From Chitinophaga pinensis (GTDB taxonomy: Bacteria > Bacteroidota > Bacteroidia > Chitinophagales > Chitinophagaceae): a DNA stretch of 64,000 nt. The translations under genes were made by a program, and so were the position numbers. The notes beneath the pieces are model-generated. The model saw only the letters and a list, made by a program, of their open reading frames with translations. It did no database searches and had not been told where the DNA came from. Shown here in pieces: positions 41,253 to 52,000 of this stretch (its first letter is position 1; every line of letters starts with the position of its first letter). Where the stretch lies: assembly GCA_945865295.1 (NCBI GenBank), contig CAMBDE010000001.1:23572-87571 (forward strand), read 5' to 3'.

Positions 41253-42206
41253 ATGATTTCAAAAAATTCAAAAATATACATAGCTGGTCACAAAGGAATG
41301 GTCGGGAGCGCTATATGGCGAAATTTAACAGCTAATGGATTCACTAATTTAGTAGGAAAAACAAGTTCAGAATTAGATTTAAAGGATCAAAAAAGCGTCC
41401 TTTTTTTCTTTCATGATGAAAAACCTGAAATTGTTATTGATGCAGCTGCTAAAGTTGGTGGGATACTGGCTAATAATGATTATCCATATCAATTTTTAAT
41501 GGACAACATGTTGATCCAAAATAATCTTATTGAGTCTTCAATAAAATCAAAGGTTGAGAAGTTTATATTCCTAGGTAGTTCTTGTATTTATCCTAAGCTA
41601 GCTCCCCAGCCACTAAAGGAAAATTATTTACTAACAAACTCATTAGAACCAACTAATGAGTGGTATGCTTTAGCTAAAATCACTGGTGTCAAGGCATGTC
41701 ATGCAATTCGAAATCAATATGGAAAAGATTACGTGAGTCTAATGCCTACAAATCTCTACGGAACTCACGATAATTTTGATTTAAATACATCTCATGTTTT
41801 GCCAGCAATGATCAGAAAATTTCATGAGGCAAAATTAAATAATAATGCCACTGTTAATTTATGGGGTAGCGGAACACCATTAAGGGAGTTTTTGTTTGTA
41901 GATGATCTCGCTGAATCAGTGTTATTTGCATTAAATAACATTTTACCAGATTATCTTTACAATATTGGGACAGGTAAAGAACTAACTATTAGAGATCTAG
42001 CATTAAAAATTCAAAGTATTGTTGGTTATGAAGGAAAAGTTTGTTGGGATAATTCCAAACCAGATGGAACCCCAAGAAAGTTACTAGATGTTACAAAAAT
42101 GCATAATCTTGGTTGGAAACACAAGGTTGAATTAGAAGAAGGGATAATCAGAACATATAATTGGTTTATTAAAAACGAAAATATATACAGACAAACAAAA
42201 ATTTAA
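41253..42206 (+). CDS. fcl: GDP-L-fucose synthase
   Basis: [69 protein letters not shown]. Confidence 0.94.
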   Translation: MISKNSKIYIAGHKGMVGSAIWRNLTANGFTNLVGKTSSELDLKDQKSVLFFFHDEKPEIVIDAAAKVGGILANNDYPYQFLMDNMLIQNNLIESSIKSKVEKFIFLGSSCIYPKLAPQPLKENYLLTNSLEPTNEWYALAKITGVKACHAIRNQYGKDYVSLMPTNLYGTHDNFDLNTSHVLPAMIRKFHEAKLNNNATVNLWGSGTPLREFLFVDDLAESVLFALNNILPDYLYNIGTGKELTIRDLALKIQSIVGYEGKVCWDNSKPDGTPRKLLDVTKMHNLGWKHKVELEEGIIRTYNWFIKNENIYRQTKI

Positions 42207-42210
42207 TAAA

Positions 42211-43281
42211 ATGAAAATTGCTTTAGTAACAGGGATCACTGGTCAAGATGGTTCGTATTTAGCTGAATTATTACTTGAAAAAGGATATTATGTTCATGGC
42301 GTAAAACGTCGTGCTTCATCATTTAACACTCAGCGTATTGATCATATTTATCAGGATCAACATGAAAATCATGTTAATTTTAAATTACACTACGGTGATT
42401 TAACAGATTCTACAAACATAATTAGAATAATTCAAGAAGTCCAACCTGATGAAATTTATAATTTAGGTGCTATGTCCCATGTTAAAGTTTCATTTGATTC
42501 GCCTGAATATGTTGCAAATGTGGATGGTATAGGTACATTGAGAATTTTAGAGGCGGTTCGTATTTTGGGTCTTGAAAAAAAGACTCGTTTTTATCAAGCA
42601 TCTACTTCTGAACTTTATGGTGGTTTAGCAGAAAATAAAAATGAAAAGGGGTTATATGACGAACAATCACCATTTTATCCAAGATCACCATATGGTGTTG
42701 CAAAAATTTATGGATTTTGGATCACAAAAAACTATCGTGAGGCGTATGGAATTTACGCTTGTAATGGTATTCTTTTTAATCATGAGTCACCAAGGCGTGG
42801 AGAAACTTTTGTAACTCGTAAAATAACCATGGCAGCTGCTGCCATAGCAAAAGGAAAACAGGACTGTTTATATTTAGGAAATTTAAATTCACAAAGAGAC
42901 TGGGGGCATGCAAAAGATTATGTAGAGGCAATGTGGAGGATCTTGCAACAAGATTTAGCAGAGGATTATGTGATTGCAACTGGTGTTACTACTTATATAA
43001 GGGATTTTGTCAGAATGGCTTTTAATGAAATAGGTATCGAGTTACTCTTTGAAGGTGAAAACGAAAATGAAACTGCAAAAGTAGTTGATTGCCTAAATCC
43101 ATTATACCAATTAGAAATAGGTAAGATAGTTGTTCGAGTTGATCCGCAATATTATCGACCTACCGAAGTGGATTTACTAATAGGAGACCCCACTAAGTCA
43201 AAAAAAATTGGTTGGGTGCCAAAATATAATTTGAAAGATTTAGTTAAAGAAATGGTATTAAATGACCTTAAATTATTATAG
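42211..43281 (+). CDS. gmd: GDP-mannose 4,6-dehydratase
   Basis: [72 protein letters not shown]. Confidence 0.96.
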   Translation: MKIALVTGITGQDGSYLAELLLEKGYYVHGVKRRASSFNTQRIDHIYQDQHENHVNFKLHYGDLTDSTNIIRIIQEVQPDEIYNLGAMSHVKVSFDSPEYVANVDGIGTLRILEAVRILGLEKKTRFYQASTSELYGGLAENKNEKGLYDEQSPFYPRSPYGVAKIYGFWITKNYREAYGIYACNGILFNHESPRRGETFVTRKITMAAAAIAKGKQDCLYLGNLNSQRDWGHAKDYVEAMWRILQQDLAEDYVIATGVTTYIRDFVRMAFNEIGIELLFEGENENETAKVVDCLNPLYQLEIGKIVVRVDPQYYRPTEVDLLIGDPTKSKKIGWVPKYNLKDLVKEMVLNDLKLL

Positions 43282-43690
43282 TATTTTATATCACCATTAA
43301 ATTAACTTTAAAATTAAAAAAAGACATTGATAAATTAGTTTGGATCAATCAAATCATGTTAAATCTAATTTAATATTCATCAAACGAAATAAATTTGTAA
43401 AGCAAGGTTTGCAGTGACGATTATGAAGATTCAACTTAATTGAATCTCATTTTAAAAAATTTAAACTTTTGTTATTCCAAAATCGAACGTATTAATTTAT
43501 TACTTAGAAGACAGCTCCAAAATTTGCATCCCGCAATTGGAACACAGCAAAGAATAATATTCTATTTTAGTGTCAGTTCGTCATTAGACAAAGTCGTAAA
43601 TTTTAAAACTCTTTAGTATAAGTTAGTTAAATAATAATAATAATATTATTATTGCAGCAATGCGTTTGAACCAATAAAAAGTATAATGTA

Positions 43691-44620
43691 ATGAAAATAG
43701 CAGTAATAGGCACAGGATACGTTGGTTTAGTAACAGGAACTTGTTTCGCAGAAACAGGAAACAAAGTGACTTGTGTGGACATCGATAAATCAAAAGTTGA
43801 GAAATTAAGTGGCGGTCAAATCACGATTTACGAACCAGGCTTAGAGAAAATCTTTTTAAGAAATATCAAAGAGGAGCGTTTAAGATTTACAACGCAGTTG
43901 GAAGAAGTGGTGGAAGAAGCAGAGATCATTTTTTTAGCATTACCAACTCCTCCCGGGGCGGATGGTAGTGCGGATTTAAAATATGTGTTGGGTGTGGCGG
44001 ATTATTTAGGAAAGATTTTAAAAGGGTACAAAGTTATTGTTAACAAGAGCACGGTGCCAGTTGGTACAGCGGATAAAGTAAGTGCTGCGATTGCAAATAA
44101 TTATAGTGGTGAATTTGATGTAGTGAGTAACCCTGAGTTTTTAAGAGAGGGTGTGGCGGTGGATGATTTCATGAAACCAGATAGAGTGGTGGTGGGTACA
44201 AAATCAGAAAGAGCTAAAAAATTAATGAGTGACTTATACGCACCATTTGTGAGACAGGGTAATCCTGTGGCCATTGCAGATTTAGCGCGTAAGATGATTC
44301 GTTTATATGGCTTGATTCCAAACATTGATGTAAACATCACTTACAGCGGTTTACGCCCAGGTGAAAAACTATATGAGGAATTATTAAACGACGCAGAAAA
44401 TAGCACACAGACCTACCACGAAAAGATTTTAATTGCTCAAGTACGTGAAGTGTCTTTTGAATTGGTGAAACAAAACACTTTAGAATTGGAGACCATTTTA
44501 AGCACCACCAACGACGAAATGTTATTGGTTGCTAAAATGAAAGAGCTCGTTCCAGAATACATCAGTAACAATAGTATCTATCAGCAATTGGATACCAAGG
44601 TGATTTCGATTTCGAATTAA
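43691..44620 (+). CDS. Chimeric ORF: UDP-glucose 6-dehydrogenase N-terminal domain fused to the C-terminus of a CapD/FlaA1-type sugar-nucleotide dehydratase
   Basis: Residues 1 to about 190 are Ugd-like (MKIAVIGTGYVGLVTGTCFAETG...VNKSTVPVGTADKV...SNPEFLREGVAVDDFMKPDRVVVG). Residues from about 191 are CapD-like (VAIADLARKMIRLYG...YSGLRPGEKLYEELLNDAENSTQTYHEKILIAQVRE...LVPEYISNNS). Confidence 0.88.
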   Translation: MKIAVIGTGYVGLVTGTCFAETGNKVTCVDIDKSKVEKLSGGQITIYEPGLEKIFLRNIKEERLRFTTQLEEVVEEAEIIFLALPTPPGADGSADLKYVLGVADYLGKILKGYKVIVNKSTVPVGTADKVSAAIANNYSGEFDVVSNPEFLREGVAVDDFMKPDRVVVGTKSERAKKLMSDLYAPFVRQGNPVAIADLARKMIRLYGLIPNIDVNITYSGLRPGEKLYEELLNDAENSTQTYHEKILIAQVREVSFELVKQNTLELETILSTTNDEMLLVAKMKELVPEYISNNSIYQQLDTKVISISN

Positions 44621-44621
44621 T

Positions 44622-45380
44622 TTGTACATGCACCAGCGCGTAAATATTTTAGGTACTCAAGTAAGCTCTATTACTGCTTCGGATTTATTTTCAGATTTTA
44701 AAGCTGCGATCCAAAATAAAAAACTGATTCAAGTGGCCATTACGCCAGTGAATTCAATCTTGGCTGCGCATAAAAATCCTCAAGTGCAAGAGGCATACAA
44801 CACTTCCCACTATGTACTTTGTGACGGCATGCCAGTTAAATGGGCTGCTTCGTTTTTAAATACCCCAATTGTAGAACGCATTACTGGATTAGATTTACTC
44901 CCTAGTCTTGTTGCTTTTGCTGCCAAAGAAAACTTTAGTTTGTTTCTCTTAGGTGCTTCACCTGGTGTGGGCGAAAAATTGAAAGAAGTAATTTTACAAC
45001 AGTATCCTAATTGTTCGATAGTTGGTATTTATGTGCCTCCTTTCATGCCAGTTTTTGATGCAACTGAAAATAAAAAAATGGTAGACGCGGTGAATGCAGC
45101 TGCACCAGATATTGTATTAATTAGTTTAACCGCGCCTAAACAAGATTTATGGATCACACAAAATAAAACACAATTGCATCCTGCTTTGTATGTGGGCATT
45201 GGTGGCGCTTTCGAAGTCATGGCTGGATTAGCAAAACGCGCACCTAAGTGGATGCATGGCGCTGGCCTTGAGTGGTTGTTTCGTTTAATCCAAGAACCCA
45301 AAAGGATGTACCGCCGTTATTTAATTGAGGCACCTTTGTTTATTCCATTAATTTTAAGACAGAAATTTTCTAGAAAGTAA
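44622..45380 (+). CDS. WecG/TagA/CpsF family glycosyltransferase
   Basis: VAITPVNSILAAHKNPQVQEAYNTSHYVLCDGMPVKWAASFL, ERITGLDLLPSL, VGIGGAFEVMAGLAKRAPKWMHGAGLEWLFRLIQEPKRMYRRY. Confidence 0.94.
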   Translation: MYMHQRVNILGTQVSSITASDLFSDFKAAIQNKKLIQVAITPVNSILAAHKNPQVQEAYNTSHYVLCDGMPVKWAASFLNTPIVERITGLDLLPSLVAFAAKENFSLFLLGASPGVGEKLKEVILQQYPNCSIVGIYVPPFMPVFDATENKKMVDAVNAAAPDIVLISLTAPKQDLWITQNKTQLHPALYVGIGGAFEVMAGLAKRAPKWMHGAGLEWLFRLIQEPKRMYRRYLIEAPLFIPLILRQKFSRK

Positions 45381-45523
45381 AACCAAGACTGCCAGTACTC
45401 GCTTCGCTCGCACTGTCTTCTTCCGTATTGAACTTACTCAAACCCTCCGCAACAACCTTCGGTCATTGCTGGTTTTATTTCTGCTCATCCGCTCAATCAA
45501 GCAAGCTTGTTTAGCGTCTTTGC

Positions 45524-45560
45524 AAAAATAAAACCCCCAACACTTCGTGTTGAGGGTTTG
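45524..45560 (-). terminator. Rho-independent terminator downstream of tRNA-Arg
   Basis: Minus strand: accctcaacacgaagtgttgggggttttattttt. Confidence 0.75.
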
Positions 45561-45632
45561 TGGTCTCGCCAAGAATCGAACTTGGATCTAGTGTTTAGGA
45601 AACACCTATTCTATCCATTGAACTACGGGACC
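45561..45632 (-). tRNA. tRNA-Arg (anticodon CCT)
   Basis: Minus strand: GGTCCCGTAGTTCAATGGATAGAATAGGTGTTTCCTAAACACTAGATCCAAGTTCGATTCTTGGCGAGACCA; cloverleaf with 7-nt anticodon loop TTCCTAA and T-loop GTTCGATTC. Confidence 0.92.
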
Positions 45633-45783
45633 ATCGAATCGCAAGGATCCGAGTCTTAACTTGGTCTAAAGACCGTTTAAGGAGGACAAAAATAACTATT
45701 CTTTTTTAAGCACCCATACTTTATCCCTGCGGGTCATTATTATGCTATAATTTGGTATCTTCACAGCTCAAATCGACATCATT

Positions 45784-46440
45784 ATGGGCTTTTACAATAT
45801 CATTATCAAGTTTCGTTTTTGGTTAAGCTTAATTGCCATTTTTGGCGCGGCTACACTTCAATTAACCGATCTGGCTAATTTTTGGCCGGTTTTCCCATTG
45901 TATATGCTTGGTGTGATTGGCTTATTGAGTCATATTTTTATTGGCCCATTGCGTTTGGTTCAAGCGCCAATGGAAGCAGGTAATATAGAAGAAGTGGAGC
46001 GCATTTTAGCGACTATCTGGTTTCCTAATTTATTGTACACACCTGTAAGAAGCACTTACTATACCATTAAGGGTAATATCGCCATGGCAAAACAAGATTT
46101 TGATACGGCCGAGAAACATCTAAAAATGAGTAGTAGCCTTGGCTCAGCGATGCCTGAAGCGGAGGGTGCCAATAAATTACAATTAGGGATGATGGCGATG
46201 CAAAAAGGGGATACCAAGCAAGGTGAAGCCTACATCCGTGCCGCCATTCGTGCGGGCATTCCTGATAAAGAATCCGAAGCAGTAGCTTACTTAAGCATGT
46301 GTCAAATTTTTATGAATAAGCGCGAGTTTCGCGCAGCTAAAGATTTCTTCCGTAAAGCAAAAGCATGCAAGCCATCTACTAAGCAAGTGTTGGATCAGAT
46401 TAAAGAAATTGAGAAATACATTTCTCGTATGCCTGGATAA
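45784..46440 (+). CDS. TPR-like membrane-associated protein of unknown function
   Basis: Two hydrophobic N-terminal helices followed by TPR-like helices (GNIAMAKQDFDTAEKHLKMSSSLG...GEAYIRAAIRAGIPDKES). Confidence 0.7.
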   Translation: MGFYNIIIKFRFWLSLIAIFGAATLQLTDLANFWPVFPLYMLGVIGLLSHIFIGPLRLVQAPMEAGNIEEVERILATIWFPNLLYTPVRSTYYTIKGNIAMAKQDFDTAEKHLKMSSSLGSAMPEAEGANKLQLGMMAMQKGDTKQGEAYIRAAIRAGIPDKESEAVAYLSMCQIFMNKREFRAAKDFFRKAKACKPSTKQVLDQIKEIEKYISRMPG

Positions 46441-46446
46441 AAGATT

Positions 46447-46480
46447 TAAAAAAGGTCTCGAAAATTCGGGGCCTTTTTTA
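46447..46480. terminator. Bidirectional terminator between convergent genes
   Basis: aaaaaaggtctcgaaaattcggggcctttttta; stem flanked by A- and T-tracts. Confidence 0.75.
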
Positions 46481-47443
46481 TTGCACTAATATTTTTTCTA
46501 TCGTTGGTGCAAAATGTTGATGTTCTAATACATGAATTTTTTCTGCAACTGTTGTTGGTGTATCGCTAGCATCAACAGCACATCTTGCTTGAAAAATAAT
46601 ATCGCCTTCATCATAATGCGCATCTACCCAATGAATCGTAATACCTGTTTCTTTTTCTCCAGCAGCAACCACTGCTTCGTGCACGCGTAATCCATACATA
46701 CCCTTGCCGCCATAATTAGGTAACAATGCAGGATGAATATTTACAATACCTCGTGCAGTGTTTACTTTTCCATTCACCACACTAGCATCAATTTTCATCC
46801 CTGGTTGGTACGCATGCACCAACACCTCGGGTACTTTCCATAAAAAGCCAGCAAGTACTATAAAATGAATATCTGCATTGTGTAAGCTTTCTACATAGCC
46901 TGTGTTTGCAAATTCTTCTTTATTGATCATTAAAGTGGGGATGCCTTTGGATTTTGCAATTTCTAATACCCCAGCGCCCGGAACATTGCATACAATTAAT
47001 GAGATTTTAACGGGGGTGGACTTGTTTTCAAAGTATTCGATGATCTTTTTAGCATTGGATCCTGCCCCTGAGGCGAAAATGGCCACATGTATCGGGTTAT
47101 TGGACCCTGAATGACCAGATCCCAAATTTTCAGATCCCATCGTCGTAGCCATGTTCGAAGTCCCGCCGCTCAATCTACCCCACATCCTCCCTAAATAACC
47201 CTTAAAAAAGGTAAATTGCCCAGTTGCAAAACTGACCAAAATCACCGAAAAAGGCCATAAAATGGTCAATAATAGGGGATAAATGAGCCAATATGCTGCA
47301 TTTTTCTCCAAAAACACCAAATTTAGGATTTGCTTATTTAGGTACCCGCTCAAGCTTCCTCCCAAGGCAAATGTGGTCATGATTAACCAAAATTGTACCT
47401 GGCCAACGCCCCACTTTTGCTGTAATTTATTAATACTTTTCAT
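46478..47443 (-). CDS. purN: Fusion of N-terminal DUF6787-like membrane domain with phosphoribosylglycinamide formyltransferase
   Basis: N-term KLQQKWGVGQVQFWLIMTTFALGGSLSGYLNKQIL...LLLTILWPFSVILVSFATGQFTFFKGYLGRMWGRL (two hydrophobic helices). C-term PurN: IHVAIFASGAGSNAKKIIEYF, VLAGFLWKVPE, NIHPALLPNYGGKGMYG, GITIHWVDAHYDEGDIIFQ. Confidence 0.85.
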   Translation of the reverse strand: MKSINKLQQKWGVGQVQFWLIMTTFALGGSLSGYLNKQILNLVFLEKNAAYWLIYPLLLTILWPFSVILVSFATGQFTFFKGYLGRMWGRLSGGTSNMATTMGSENLGSGHSGSNNPIHVAIFASGAGSNAKKIIEYFENKSTPVKISLIVCNVPGAGVLEIAKSKGIPTLMINKEEFANTGYVESLHNADIHFIVLAGFLWKVPEVLVHAYQPGMKIDASVVNGKVNTARGIVNIHPALLPNYGGKGMYGLRVHEAVVAAGEKETGITIHWVDAHYDEGDIIFQARCAVDASDTPTTVAEKIHVLEHQHFAPTIEKILVQ

Positions 47444-47782
47444 AATATAATCTATCTTAACTGCGAAACTCTACCCCTCAAATCCTACAATCCTCCCTCA
47501 AACCTTTAAATCTCATCCTCAAACCCCAAAATTTCCTCAAATTCAAGGCCCCAAAGGTCCTCTTTTTTTCGAATTTCCTCCACAAGATTTTATAAAATTT
47601 ATAGCCATAAGTTGGATGCTTACAAATTTATGACATTCGTCACCTAAAATCCTCCCACACGATTGAAACTCAATTAGTAAAAAGAAAAAAAAACTTGCAA
47701 TAAACGAGCTTTTTAATGCGTTTCTTAGTTAATTTTGCGTCCGTTAAAGGATATTTTTCCACACTTGACACTGTTCGTGTAT

Positions 47783-49036
47783 ATGACAACTTTAAGAAAC
47801 CTAGCTAAGATCGTTACGATCTTCTTATTTATCACCTTTAGTGCTGCTATAGGTAATCAACTAAATGCTCAAGACGGTAAAGCACTTTTCTCTGCGAATT
47901 GTGCCTCATGTCACGCAGTAAATAAAAAGCTAACTGGTCCTGCTTTAGCTGGCGTGGAAGATCGTTGGCCTGATAAGCAAAACTTGTATTCATGGATTAA
48001 AAACTCTGCTGCATTTTTGAAAACAGGCGACCCTTATGCGACGAATTTGTACAACGAGTACAACAAAGTGGCGATGAATAATTTTCCTGGTTTATCTGAT
48101 GCCGACATTGATGCCATCTTAGCTTATATCAAAACTGTTCCTGCTCCAGGCGCAGCGCCAGCAGGCGGTGCAGCTGTAGGGGCTCCTGCTCCTGAATCAG
48201 ATAACACTTTAGTGTTTGGAATTTTAAGTTTGGTGTTAGCAGTGCTTGCAATTATTTTATTGCAAGTGAATAACAACTTAAAAAAATTAGCAGACGACAA
48301 ATTAGGTGTTGTTCCTCAAGTTCCAGTTCCCTTTTATCGCAATAAAAGATACATCGCTATCACAGCCATTTTGTTGTTTGTGTTAGGGGGTTATTATACC
48401 ACAGTGGGTGCGATGAACTTAGGTCGTTCTAAAGATTATCAACCAGAACAACCTATTTACTATTCTCATAAAGTGCACGCTGGTGTAAACCAAATTAACT
48501 GTCAATATTGTCATAGTGGTACTTACCAAGGCAAGCAAGCCACTTTACCTAGTGTGAATGTTTGTATGAACTGTCATACTGCGATCAACGAGTACAAAGG
48601 CGATCCTTTAGTTAGAGAGAATGGGGAGATTGTAGATGGTACTGCTGAGATTAAAAAATTATACAAATACGCTGGATTTACAGAAGGTCAACCTTGGGAT
48701 GCAACTAAAGCACAACCAATTGAGTGGATTCGTATCCACAACTTACCTGACCACGTTTACTTTAACCACGCGCAACACGTGAACGCTGGACAAGTTGCTT
48801 GTCAACAATGTCATGGTGAAATTCAGAACATGGGTGAAGTAAAACAGTTCTCTGACTTAAGTATGGGATGGTGTGTGAACTGTCACAGAGAAACAAAAGT
48901 GCAATTTAAAGACAATGGTTTCTATAGCATCTACGAGAAATACCACGAAGATATTCGTACTGGAAAAATCGATAGCACTAAAGGCATCACTGTAGAGAAA
49001 ATTGGTGGTACTGAGTGTCAAAAATGTCACTACTAA
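47783..49036 (+). CDS. ActA-like multiheme cytochrome c of Alternative Complex III
   Basis: Six CXXCH motifs: CASCH, CQYCH, CMNCH, CQQCH, CVNCH, CQKCH; followed by ActB-like gene. Start at ATG 47783 (MTTLRNLAK). Confidence 0.92.
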   Translation: MTTLRNLAKIVTIFLFITFSAAIGNQLNAQDGKALFSANCASCHAVNKKLTGPALAGVEDRWPDKQNLYSWIKNSAAFLKTGDPYATNLYNEYNKVAMNNFPGLSDADIDAILAYIKTVPAPGAAPAGGAAVGAPAPESDNTLVFGILSLVLAVLAIILLQVNNNLKKLADDKLGVVPQVPVPFYRNKRYIAITAILLFVLGGYYTTVGAMNLGRSKDYQPEQPIYYSHKVHAGVNQINCQYCHSGTYQGKQATLPSVNVCMNCHTAINEYKGDPLVRENGEIVDGTAEIKKLYKYAGFTEGQPWDATKAQPIEWIRIHNLPDHVYFNHAQHVNAGQVACQQCHGEIQNMGEVKQFSDLSMGWCVNCHRETKVQFKDNGFYSIYEKYHEDIRTGKIDSTKGITVEKIGGTECQKCHY

Positions 49037-49082
49037 CCAAAAGATAAAAAAAAGAGACGCGTAATATTTTATATACATTACT

Positions 49083-52000
49083 ATGGAGCAAAAAAAGCAC
49101 TGGTCAAGTTTTGGGGAATTAAATAATTCTGAAGCTTACAACAAAGAGGTGAAAGATGAATTCAATGAGGAACTTCCTTTTGTAGAAGACGAATCTGTTC
49201 TTGCAAAGAGCGGTAGTTTTTTACAAGCGAAAGCACCTCGTCGTGATTTCTTAAAATATTTAGGATTCAGCACAGCTGCAGCAGCTGCGGCAGCGAGTTG
49301 TGAAATGCCGATTAAAAAAGCGATTCCTTTTGCGAACAAGCCAGAAGATATTGTACCAGGTATTGCAGATTATTATGCAACCACTTATGTACAAGATGGC
49401 GATGTAGTGAGTGTACTTGCGAAAGTGCGTGATGGTCGTCCTATTAAATTAGAAGGAAACGATTTATCTGCTATCACGAATGGTGGAACTTCTGCAAGAG
49501 TGCAAGCTGCTGTATTAGATTTATATGATACAGCTCGTTTACGTTTTCCTTTAATCACTGGTAAAGAAGCTAGCTTCGAAGCCATTGATAAAGCCATCGC
49601 TGCTGAATTAGGCGGTAATGTAGTATTGGTTTCTAGTTCTATTACTTCTCCTTCTACTAAAAATATTATTGCGCAGTTTTTGTCTAAACATCCTGGTAGC
49701 AAACACGTTACTTATGACGCGGTTTCACACAGTGCGATGTTATTAGCAAACGAAGCTGCTTATGGTAAGCGCCTAATGCCTTCTTACCATTTTGATAAAG
49801 CAAAAGCAATTGTGTCTTTGAGTGCCGATTTTTTAGGTACTTGGTTAAGCCCTGTTGAATTTGCGAAGCAATATGCAGTAGGTAAAAAAATTGACGAGAA
49901 AAATATTTCAATGAGCAAGCATATCCACTTTGAAACAGTGGCTAGTATGACTGGTTCTAATGCGGATGAAAAATATTTATGCCGTCCTTCCGAAATGGGT
50001 GCCATTGCACTTGGTTTATTGAACGCTGTAAAAGGTGGAACAGTTACCGAAATAAATAATATAAGCGATGCTACGTTAAAAGCTGGTATCATGGCAGCTG
50101 CAAAAGCATTGACTGCACACAAAGGTGCTGCACTAGTGGTTGCTGGTAGCAACGATGTGAACGTTCAAATTTTAGTGAACGCTATTAACGATGCAGTAGG
50201 TGCAAATGGCAACACCATTAATTTTGGTACAACTTTAAATTACCGTCAAGGTATTGATAGCGATTTTGCAACATTGGTAGACGAGATGAACGCTGGTAAA
50301 GTCAACACGGTTTTATTTGTTGGCGCGAATCCTGTTTACTCTTGGCCCAACGCGGATAAAGTAAAAGCTGGTTTAGCAAAAGTTAAAACCACGATTTCTT
50401 TCAACGAAAAATTAGATGAAACAACTGCACTTTGTAAATATGTAATCCCTGCGCCGCACTTTTTAGAAAGCTGGGGTGATGCAGAACCTGCAACAGGTCA
50501 TTTCTCTTTCATCCAACCAACCATTGCTCCTTTATTTAAGACAAGAGCTTTCCAAGATAGTTTGTTGAAGTGGGCGGGCGATGTAAATGATTACACAACC
50601 TACTTAAAGAATTTCTGGTCCATTAAATTAGGTGGTGTGACTGCTTGGGATAAAACATTACAAGCAGGTGTGATCAATCCAACACCATCTGCTCCTGTTG
50701 GCGCATCTTTGAATGGTGCTGCTGTTGCTTCAGCTTCTGCTGCAGTGGCTGCAAAAAAACCATCAGCAAAGATTGAATTAGCATTATACCAAAAAGTAGG
50801 TATTGGTGCTGGTCAAGGTGCTTCTAACCCTTGGTTACAAGAATTACCTGATCCAGTAACGCGTGCTACTTGGGATAACTATATTATAGTATCACCTGCC
50901 ATGGCAAGAACATTGTTGAACATTGATTTAAACAATGCCGGTCAAGCAGACGCATACGAAGTACAACCTCCTAAAAAAGTAGTGAAAGTAACAGTAGGTA
51001 AAACGAGTATCGAATTACCTGTATTAATTATTCCTGGAACTCATCCTTCTACTATTGGTATTGCGCTTGGTTACGGACGTACAGAAACCTTAGGTAAAGC
51101 GGTGATTGGTACTGGTAAAAACGCCTATCCTTTTGCAAGCTTTAATGGTCAAACCATTTCTTTTGATCAAGCGGATGTGCAATTAACCCTTACAGATGAA
51201 ACTTATCCTGTTGCATTAATACAAACGCATTTCCGTTACGACACTGCTCAAGGTAATCGTACAGAAGTGGTGAAAGAATTGTCTTTAGCATCTTTCTTAG
51301 CGCATCCATCCGAGATCCGCGAAGAGCGTGCACACGAATTGAAAGGTCAAATTATGGGTGGCGAAAAAATGACCAACGATGAAGTGTTAGCGAACTTCGA
51401 AAAACAAGGTACCATGTACCCTGTTTATGAAAGACCAGGTATCAAGTGGGGTATGAATGTGGATTTAAACACTTGTAATGGTTGCGGTGCTTGCGTAGTG
51501 GCTTGTAATGCAGAGAACAACGTTTCTGTTGTTGGTAAGCCAGAAGTTTTACGCGGCCATGAAATGCATTGGTTACGTATCGATAAATATTTTAGTGGTG
51601 ATATGGATAACCCGAATGTGGTTTTCCAACCATTGATGTGTCAGCATTGTGACAACGCTCCTTGTGAAAACGTTTGTCCAGTAGCTGCAACTAACCATAG
51701 CTCTGAAGGTTTAAACCAAATGACTTATAACAGATGTATTGGTACACGTTATTGCGCGAACAACTGTCCTTTCAAAGTGCGTCGTTTTAACTGGGCCGAT
51801 TATACTGGTGCGGATAGTTTCCCTGATAATCAAAAAGGTGAAGTGAACGATGTGGTATTGAACATGAACGACGACTTATCAAGAATGGTATTGAATCCAG
51901 ATGTAACAGTTCGTTCTCGTGGTGTGATCGAAAAATGTTCTTTCTGTGTGCAACGTTTACAAGCTGCTAAATTAGAAGCGAAGAAAGATTCTCGTCCAAT

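Noticed and set aside
45381-45523. Segment between the WecG/TagA-type gene and tRNA-Arg considered as an attachment site or mobile element remnant
   Set aside because: No integrase, no duplicated tRNA 3' end seen nearby, and only short inverted motifs (ctcgcttcgctcg).
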